Shown piece by piece: positions 56,885 to 64,000 of a stretch of DNA of 64,000 nt (within the stretch, counting starts at the first letter, position 1; the number at the start of each line of letters is the position of its first letter). The DNA comes from Tubiluchus corallicola (Eukaryota; Priapulida; Priapulimorpha; Priapulimorphida; Tubiluchidae), in assembly GCA_030141605.1 (NCBI GenBank), contig JAQGDQ010000006.1, positions 536,501 to 600,500 of the forward strand, read 5' to 3'. The translations under genes were made by a program, and so were the position numbers. Below the pieces are notes generated by a model. The model searched no databases. It was not told the origin of the DNA and was given only the letters and a program-made list of their open reading frames with translations.

Positions 56885-58905
56885 CACAAATATAAGAAGT
56901 ATTTTAAACAAACGTGATGAGTTGCTAATTTCGGTACAAGTACATAAACCTGGTATTATTGGTATAACAGAAACAGGGACTAATGAAGATGTATTTGATA
57001 GTGAGCTTACTATTACAGGTTATGAATTGTCGTAAGGATAGGTCTGTGGACAAGAAGGGAGGTAGTGTGATTTTGTACATTAGTAACGAGATTCCTCTTT
57101 GTCAGCTAAATTGCTTAGAGACTGCTGTTATTGAAACATTTTATGTTCAGTTATATCCAAATACACGTAATAGCCTACACCTACTTCTAGTATACAGACC
57201 TCATTCAACTGATGTTGAAACTGATTTCAATTTTCAAAGAACACTTGCAAATGATTTTGCATCAAAGCATTGTTTCATTTTTGGTGACTTCAATTATGGA
57301 AAGTATAGACTGGATTAAATTAACTACCTTATCTAGATCAGAAAGTTCATTCGCTGAAACTGAACATGATGTTTTCTTACACCATGTTAATTTTTTGCCT
57401 ACTAGTAAGTAGGTCTGTATTACATTTAATATTTACTTCAGACTACAATATGGTTGACGATTTAAACATTTTGACTCCAATTGGTATAAGCAATCACAAT
57501 GTTTTGGTCTGGAGAACATGCATTGCCAATAATGAAAATGTTGTAGTACAAACCTTTGTTGGAATATAATAAAAGGTAACTACAAAAGGATGCGTAGAGA
57601 AGTTACGAAGCGGCTAATAACTAATATACCAGATATGTCTTTCAGGCGTAATATTGTACTGGACAATATCATTGACATTACAATTAACAGAGTAAGGAAT
57701 GAGTTAACGAAATTGAACACAAGTCGCCAGGGCTAGACAAGTTGTATTCATGTGTTCTTAAGGAACTGTCGAGTGAGATTAGTGAACTCTTGTTCCGTCT
57801 TTTTAACTTATCACTTAATACTGCTAGTGTACTTACGTCATGTCATGATACTGGTATTGTATCTATGTCATGGAGCATTGCAAACGTGTACCTATTTTGC
57901 AAAGGGGACAGAAAACACGATGCAAATACCATAACTATAGACCAACATCGCTAAAGTAAGACTCAGTTGCTGGTAAGGTTCTTGAAAGTTTTATAAAAGG
58001 TACAATACTTCAGCATTTAATTGATAATAATTTAATTAATGATACGCAACATGGGCTTGTAAAAGGTAGATCTTGTGTTACAAATTTGTTAAATTTAATA
58101 GAATATATTACATCAAATCTTGACACAAGATTACCTGTAGATATAATATACGTAGATTTTTGCAAAACGTTTGATAAAGTCCCCCACAAAAGACTAATTA
58201 TAAAGCTCAAGATCTATAGCACAGGTAGTAAATTACTGAAATGGATTGAATGCTAGCTGTGTGAGAGGACGAAGCATACAGTTGTCAGAAACAAAATTTC
58301 TCATCTTACACCAGTAACATGTGGGGTTACGTAGGAAACCGATTTAGGCATAATATTTTCATCTGATTTGAAACCTGCAACGTATGTTTCAAACACAGTC
58401 TATGCAAAAAAGCAAATGCCATTCTAGGAATTATTCACAGAACATTCTGTAACAAGCACGCAAGCATTATAATTACACCCTACAAATCCAAAGTTCGCTC
58501 AATCCAGGAATACGGTAGCGCGGTTTGGAACACGCATTATGTAGAAGACATTTTGTTTGATTGAGGCTGTCCAGAAAAGAGCCGCGCGGATATGTTTGAA
58601 ATGCAAGTCCTGCCATAGTTGTGATCATTTACGTCAACTAAAATTACAAACGCTTATTACTAGAAGAGCACGTGCTGACTGTGGAAACTTCTTCGAGTTC
58701 CAGAATTCAAATAGGTCATCAAGGTGCCACAGCGTGCAGATGCAGAAGAAACGGATTAATCTGAATCTGGATCTAGTATTTTTGGTCAAAGAATTATAAA
58801 TGCTAGGAGAGCTTCCTCAGGTAGCAGTACATGCATCTACAGTGAATCAATTTAAGGGTGCTATTCAATATTATGTACATCGGTTGGACCAGTAAACATT
58901 ATTAA
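56885..58905 (+). mobile_element. CR1/L2-like LINE, endonuclease plus truncated reverse transcriptase, dead
   Basis: Plus-strand translations with several frameshifts give, in order: RSILNKRDELLISVQVHKPG and IIGITETGTNEDVF (AP endonuclease start), CRKDRSVDKKGGSVILYISN, LLLVYRP, GDFN, then RT pieces NLIEYITSNLDTRLPVDIIY with YVDFCKTFDKVPHKRL (RT motif A). Next come DLGIIFSSDLK, VRSIQEYGSAVWN and IEAVQKRAARICLK (post-palm thumb and tail). The stretch between motif A and DLGI, which should contain the YADD catalytic box, is absent near 58330. The element lies just upstream of ZC3H10, in opposite orientation. Confidence 0.85.
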
Positions 58906-60247
58906 TGGCTACAAGAGAAAGCTTTTTGTAAACACTGATGGAGTCTTGTATGCTGAAATCACCATTTCGCTCTAATAGTTTGGTCCTAAAATCAACATAT
59001 CATTTAAATATAGTATTTCATGTTTTTTAAGAGTTGCTAGCGCCACAAAAAACAGTGCTTAAATAGAAGTGTGCATGATATAACCCTGAAGGTTTTTTAA
59101 CATATTATGGCTATCCGTATCTACAACAAAATGGAGAACTACCATATAGAAGAAGGTAGCCGCTAGGTAACTAACCAAAGATCATAAGATCATGTCACCT
59201 AGTCACCAATAAATATTTCTTCACAATTACATATGCTAGACTAGGTTTCTATAGGTTGTTTATATAGTTTTTATTTTTATTATACAAATGGACATACATC
59301 AAAAGATGGATCAAGCGAACAACAAAAAATAATATCGAATAGTTAAGCAGTCAATTATAAAGTCTGGTTCTGCAATTTTGCTAACTGATTTAGTAGCATC
59401 AGAACACATGGAATGTTAATTCTACCATAATTATTTTAACCAACTATAAAATCAATGTGTAACCTAAACTGCAAAATAAATAGTGTTACTTCTTAAAATT
59501 CATTAACTATCTAATGTTTCCTGCTTCTTTAAGAAGAGACAAACTATGAAAAAGGAGTTGACAAATAACACAACACAAGCATAACCAAAAATCCATCATG
59601 AAAAAATAGACCATTAGAAGAGGTTACATAATTGCAATTTAGAAATCATGGTGCTAACACATGAAAATCAAATATTCAACTGAAAACAATGTAAATTTAA
59701 GCACACAAAAAAGTATAATTTTTTATAATACACATTCAAGCACACTTCAAGAAAAGTTTACACAAACCACACTAGCTTGAGGCTATAAACATGCCATTAT
59801 ACATGTTACTGAAATACTAAAGGATACCTAATCATCGTGTATTTACATCTGTACTCAAATTCCATGAAATGATAATTATTATGCTTGTTAAAATTCAACA
59901 CACAGCTCATATTAAGCATTAAAAATGAATTTTCAAATTACAGAATTGTTTTTGCCTGCCTGTCTCGTGCATGTACATACAAATTAAAATAATGTGCTAA
60001 CAAAGATATTTTATAGTTATTTCAATAATAAAATGATATAATCTGTTGCTACAAATGCAAATCTGACAACACATAATTGCATGTTCTTAAAAGAAAGCAA
60101 AAATAATTTGCACTCAAGCAAGGTGTTTAAGTAATGTGGTATACAAATTACTGATGTGATTATAAATACATCCTTTTGCCATTTGAGCAGATTACCGTTA
60201 TATGCTGCTGAAGTTCTAAAACTGCTAAGAACAAAACTTGTGCACAG
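58906..60247. other. AT-rich DNA, probably in part the MAGUK 3' UTR or its flank
   Basis: No exon seen. TTTATT hexamers on the plus strand (minus-strand AATAAA), for example near 59272, could end the MAGUK transcript, which would then have a long 3' UTR. Confidence 0.3.
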
Positions 60248-60255
60248 CATCTGGC

Positions 60256-60687
60256 CAGGGGCGTATCAAGACTTCACGATGCTCTCGGCTGATAGATCTG
60301 TCCCACCCATCTATCAGTGTATTCTGAATTTATGATAACGTGCAGAACAGACGAAACAATTAATTAAGTGTATTAGTAATACTATTAACCTAGTTTCTAC
60401 ATGGTCATTGTTAATTAAGTGTATATGAACTGCTCTTATATACAAGAAGGCTGGGCAACTGCTTGATGTGTAGTACCTTGTATTGTTCGTTACATGGCAC
60501 TTATATAGCAGCAGGCCTCTATAACTGCCTGTGGTGTGTCATACAATGCTTGTTTTACACGAATATGAATGGATACACATTTTCCGAGAATAACAACTTT
60601 TCAAAATTGAGCGCCTAAAATGTGGTGTCCCTCAAACTTCAGCACCCTAGGTATAGCCTAGTTAGCCTCTTGGTTAATATGCCCCTG
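60256..60687. mobile_element. hAT-like MITE, 432 bp
   Basis: Inverted ends: left CAGGGGCGTATCAAGA, and the right end complemented CAGGGGCATATTAACCAAGA. Flanking octamers CATCTGGC (60248-60255) and CTTCTAGC (60688-60695) agree at 6 of 8. It is non-coding and lies 230 bp beyond the MAGUK stop codon, possibly within its 3' UTR. Confidence 0.7.
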
Positions 60688-60846
60688 CTTCTAGCATATA
60701 CAGCCTCTTCTCTGAAATTTATGATGTAGTCAAGAATGCACAATCCATGACAGCAACATATAAATGCAAGTATCGTTTTTGCAACTGCAAAAAGTCTAAA
60801 AATTACTAAAACGTGTTCAGAATGTCTCACTTTTATAGAAGTGAGA

Positions 60847-60922
60847 ATTCGCCTTCATCTAGACAAAATGTCTCCTTGAAACTCATTCGCCTTCATCTAG
60901 ACAAAATGTCTCCTTGAAACTC
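60847..60922. repeat. 38-bp direct tandem duplication abutting the MAGUK stop codon
   Basis: Two adjacent copies (60847-60884 and 60885-60922) beginning ATTCGCCTTCATCTAGACAA. The second overlaps two bases of the TGA. The duplication therefore lies in the first 3' UTR bases of the transcript. Confidence 0.93.
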
Positions 60923-61097
60923 AGTACACCCAACTAATAGGAACCCATTGTGGTTCAATGCTTAGGTTGTGAATTGCATCACATAATGCAACAAATGTTT
61001 TTTCAAAGTCATCATTTACAATTGTCAGATCAAAGTATCGGTCATAATTTCGCTGAATGCTGTAGCTTTCATTCACAGTCCTGTTGAAGTCTTCCTC
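60921..61097 (-). CDS. MAGUK last exon
   Basis: Encodes EEDFNRTVNESYSIQRNYDR, YFDLTIVNDDFEKTFVALC and the terminal EPQWVPISWVY, then TGA. Confidence 0.94.
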   Translation of the reverse strand, partial: EEDFNRTVNESYSIQRNYDRYFDLTIVNDDFEKTFVALCDAIHNLSIEPQWVPISWVY

Positions 61098-63194
61098 CTA
61101 ACAAACAATACAGTTAGAATTTTCAAATACATATTATTAGTACAGTTTTATACTGTTACCCAAACTTAAAATGTTTTCCAATTTTTTTCTTAATTCAGTG
61201 CTTTATTAGAACATTTAGGAACAAATTTATGATAAAGCAATTTTACCACACAAGAAAACTACTTTGACACTTTCACTTGTCAGAATGCAAGACTTTCACT
61301 CCTTTCAATCTATTAAACATTCCATCTAAAAGCTTTTCAAATGAATTACATTGCACATTTTATTAAGACATTAGATGAAACAGACAAGATTAATATTAAA
61401 ATGTTTCATTAAATTAGGAGTATTTATAGTAAATATAACAAGAGCCAGTGGTTGTGGTGCAGCCCATGCAGTCCTGTTAGTTGGAAAAACTACCAAAATA
61501 TTAATAGTTGCCACCATAATGGATACAATTTACAGCATTACCAGCTTTATGGATACATTGTCAACTCAGAGTTTTCTTACAAAATAGACCCACATGTGTT
61601 AACATTATAAATTTAGGGTACAACAGTTTCTCAAAGCTGCTTGCATGCAATTTTGTAAGCCATAACCAAGGTGAAGTTACATTTTAGTATTAGAAAATAG
61701 TAGTATTCCAGCTAGAGTTAGTATTCTAATGTCACTAGTATATATGTTAGCATGTGATCAAGTGTGACATGAGTCGAGTACAAATTTACCGTCATGTCTG
61801 AATACTCGCTGTCTAATGTATCAATAGTCATTGATCTGTTTTGGAGCTGCCTTTCGTACTGTAGAAACAGAAATTTGATTATTACAGAAACATACAATTG
61901 CAAAAGTAGTGAAAAGCTGATACTTTGCATGAACAATGGCAAAACAACTTGAATATTAACTTACACTGAGATTTCTTTGCACCAAGCCATTCCTGGCTGC
62001 TTCATCATGCATAGACTTCAATCTCATCACATCAGGTGCAGCAAAAAATACAATATAAGGCATAAATTCAGGTGTGTGCAACCGCTTAAGAGCCTGAAAA
62101 AATAAAGCCACGGTGTTAACCATACCACAGCATCACTTAAAATTATGTAAAGGCAACAAAGCAGCTAATATAAAACTACTATCTTCATCTGCAAGTTAGA
62201 TGCATTTGTACATAATTTTTAAACAATTGTAATTACTGTCGGATTGCAGTCAAGAATGCACATTTTTCCAGATCGAATGACTTGTCGAATGGTGTCAAGC
62301 TTGGTCCCATAAAGATTTCCATCTAATTCTCCGCTTTCCAAATATTGATCCTCATTAATATCTCTCTCCATAATTGCACGGTCTGTGAAGAAATAACGCT
62401 TGCCATCTTCTTCACCAATTCGCATTGGACGGGATGTGTCTACAATAACAATACGTATGTAGTATTCGAAATAAAATAAGTTGCAGTCCCTACTGCAAAA
62501 ATATTTCTAGTTGACTTTTTATAAAATCATACACATTGCAACATTGATCACAGAATGACTGTACTGAAAATGAAAGAACGGAAAGTTCAAGACGTTAACA
62601 GGTATTAAAGCAACTCTCTTGTAGTGTCATCTACGACTGTACTTACGGGGAATAGTTGTACCATAATGATCTGGATCACTATTTATCAGACGGCTTTTTA
62701 ATGACCGACGGCCAACACCTTGAGCTGCTACAAGAACTAAAGTTTTGCGCTGGAATGGTGGCATCCGTGCAACCTCTTCATACAGCAAAAGTTCATGTCT
62801 ATCAAGCTCTAAAATTTAAAACAATAAACTTTATTAAAAGCATGAAAGTAGGAAAAAACAACTTACAATGCGAAAGACAAGTGAACTCGCATACTCAGTG
62901 TCAACTTTGCACTTTTTGAAATTTGATTAAATGTTTGAAAACAAACTTAGACATGCACGAATATGGCCTTACATACCTCTTGAAAAATTGTCGCCAAATA
63001 TCATATAACACTCGCTTTTAATTGACACTTGACAAAAGTTTATCATACATCCCTTTACATATCATTCAAAAAGTACCAATGTTTAATGTAGAGTATGACT
63101 AATTTATACACTGCAATATTATGCTCATTACCTACAGTCTTTTGGTGATTATAATACACTTTCTTCTTTCTTTTTGCCGTTATAGAACCCAGTA
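60921..63194 (-). CDS. p55-family MAGUK (PALS2/MPP6- or MPP2-like), C-terminal part, six exons, 5' end outside window
   Basis: Membrane-associated guanylate-kinase scaffold at cell junctions. The exons in transcript order are 63194-63132, 62808-62647, 62439-62237, 62093-61965, 61858-61790 and 61097-60921. All are GT-AG and phases agree. They cover the basic hook (LGSITAKRKKKVYYNHQKTV), then LDRHELLLYEEVARMPPFQR. The guanylate-kinase-like domain follows with the non-catalytic P-loop variant VAAQGVGRRSLKSRL, TSRPMRIGEEDGK, YLESGELDGNLYGT, CILDCNPTALKRL, EFMPYIVFFAAPD and YFDLTIVNDD. The C-terminus is EPQWVPISWVY, matching MPP6/MPP2 best. SH3, PDZ and L27 exons must lie right of the window. Exon 61790-61858 is a symmetric 69-nt insertion not expected from vertebrate relatives. 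Confidence 0.9.
61790..61858 (-). CDS. MAGUK extra symmetric exon (23 residues)
   Basis: Encodes YERQLQNRSMTIDTLDSEYS and DMT between NLS and EEDFNRTVNES. Acceptor TTTCTACAG and donor ACG|GTAAAT are both good. It can be skipped without frame change, and skipping would give the spacing seen in vertebrate relatives, so it may be a cassette exon. Confidence 0.7.
61965..62093 (-). CDS. MAGUK exon, core strand
   Basis: Encodes ALKRLHTPEFMPYIVFFAAP, then DVMRLKSMHDEAARNGLVQR and NLS. Phase 0 on both sides. Confidence 0.93.
62237..62439 (-). CDS. MAGUK exon, GMP-binding lobe
   Basis: Encodes TSRPMRIGEEDGKRYFF, ESGELDGNLYGTKLDTIRQV and GKMCILDCNPT. The (E/S)-G-E-x-x-GNLYGT motif is conserved. Confidence 0.93.
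62647..62808 (-). CDS. MAGUK exon, start of guanylate-kinase-like domain
   Basis: Encodes RHELLLYEEVARMPPFQRKT and LVLVAAQGVGRRSLKSRL. GxxGVGRRSL replaces the kinase P-loop, as in other p55 proteins. Donor CCCC|GTAAGT. Confidence 0.93.
63132..63194 (-). CDS. MAGUK hook-region exon
   Basis: Encodes LGSITAKRKKKVYYNHQKTV, the Lys/Arg-rich hook before the guanylate-kinase domain. Phase 1 on both sides (63 nt). Confidence 0.85.
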
Positions 63195-63416
63195 CTAGAA
63201 ATAATAAAAACTACTGTTAAAATGAATGACACATATATATAAGCATACATCTAAACGAATAACATAAATGAAACACAAAATAACATCCAAAATGAAATTG
63301 AAATAGGTAATTTAACCAAAAGCCAATATATCCAACCTGTAATAAAATGCACATAACTTACCACATTTAGTGATACCACTACATGGAATTTTAAAACTGG
63401 AACCTCTCCTGGTAGT

Positions 63417-64000
63417 TTAAAACATAAGAAAACCCTCCATTTACATAAAGCTTAAAAAATCGTCTTGAAATTTTATACCACTTACATATTGCCTTTTTGC
63501 ATACAGGACTTGCTTTGGTGGTAATGCTATATAAAACACGTAAATTTAAACTCCCGTAATGACCATCAGATGCAGCCATTTTGATGATAAGTCATTTGAA
63601 ACAGGTTAGATAACACTATGTAAAGTTTGAAAAAATAATCACAACATTCATAGCTCACACATCACTAACTAAGTGAAATTTTAAATTACTGTATATTGAC
63701 AATAAGATTAAAAATACGTTTTCTGGTTAGTGAGTGGCGCACCCTAGAGGGTTAGTCAGCAACACATTACCAGTTGGTGAAAGTGTTTTAAATAATTAAT
63801 TTTCTTTCCTAGTTACATATGCTAAGTAATATAGATTTGCATGGAAAGCTTTTTGGGACATAGTTCAACATTGCCTTTTCTTCCCCTGGTTTACATTGTG
63901 CATATATGAGGTCATGTAATGGCGCGGTCATAACAGTATTGCGGGAGATTAAAAATGAAAACAAACAAAAAATCCTTTTAACGCGAGTACGATATACGCA
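63417..64000. mobile_element. Second copy of the 13-kb hAT-like element, cut by the window end
   Basis: Aligns along its whole length, in the same orientation, with 13542-14131, including the words ACATAAAGCTTAAAAAAT, AGTGAGTGGCGCACCCT and CTAAGTAATATAGATTTGCA, with scattered differences. The left 0.55 kb of the full element is missing here, so this copy is truncated or its family has variable ends. It lies in the MAGUK intron upstream of the hook exon. Confidence 0.85.

Overview
This window is nuclear DNA from an invertebrate metazoan. Evidence is the spliced genes with GT-AG introns, AT-rich intergenic DNA, long (CA)n and (GA)n microsatellites, many hAT-type miniature transposons and degenerate CR1/L2-like LINEs. 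Nothing looks prokaryotic. The sequence alone does not fix the phylum. Genes are sparse: four confident protein-coding genes, two doubtful ones, and much repeat-rich DNA.

Left third (about 6.6-24.1 kb): a minus-strand gene for succinyl-CoA:glutarate-CoA transferase (SUGCT). I could assemble it as 13 exons whose phases all agree, giving about 446 residues. Its fourth intron carries an independent plus-strand gene for a small secreted glycine/tyrosine-rich protein, with a TATA box, a 5' non-coding exon and two coding exons. The intron of that nested gene holds a MITE-like repeat, which is itself split by a second MITE. Other SUGCT introns hold a 1.6-kb hAT-like element, a GA microsatellite and tRNA-like (SINE) fragments. 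At the position where SUGCT relatives usually carry an Asp in the G-x-G-x-x-I-D motif, this copy has His.

Middle (24-53 kb): mostly gene-poor. It contains a roughly 1-kb tandem duplication around a (CA)n array, several microsatellites, a small intronless ORF for a putative single-pass glycoprotein (30.55-30.97 kb), and two hAT MITEs with perfect 8-bp target-site duplications. There is also a 16-bp minisatellite, two LINE reverse-transcriptase fragments on the minus strand, and several strong hairpins (34.0, 37.9, 44.6 and 48.1 kb).

Right third (53-64 kb): ZC3H10, a three-CCCH-finger RNA-binding protein with an intronless coding region and a probable 5' non-coding exon 2.3 kb upstream. Next comes a plus-strand CR1/L2-like LINE that has lost its catalytic palm segment. 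Last are the six 3'-most coding exons of a p55-type MAGUK (PALS2/MPP6/MPP2-like), cut by the window's right edge. The MAGUK has an extra in-frame 23-residue exon within its guanylate-kinase-like domain. A second copy of the 13-kb hAT-like element lies in its next intron at the window edge.

The genes do not form a pathway. SUGCT is mitochondrial lysine/glutarate metabolism, ZC3H10 is RNA and mitochondrial regulation, and the MAGUK is a membrane scaffold.
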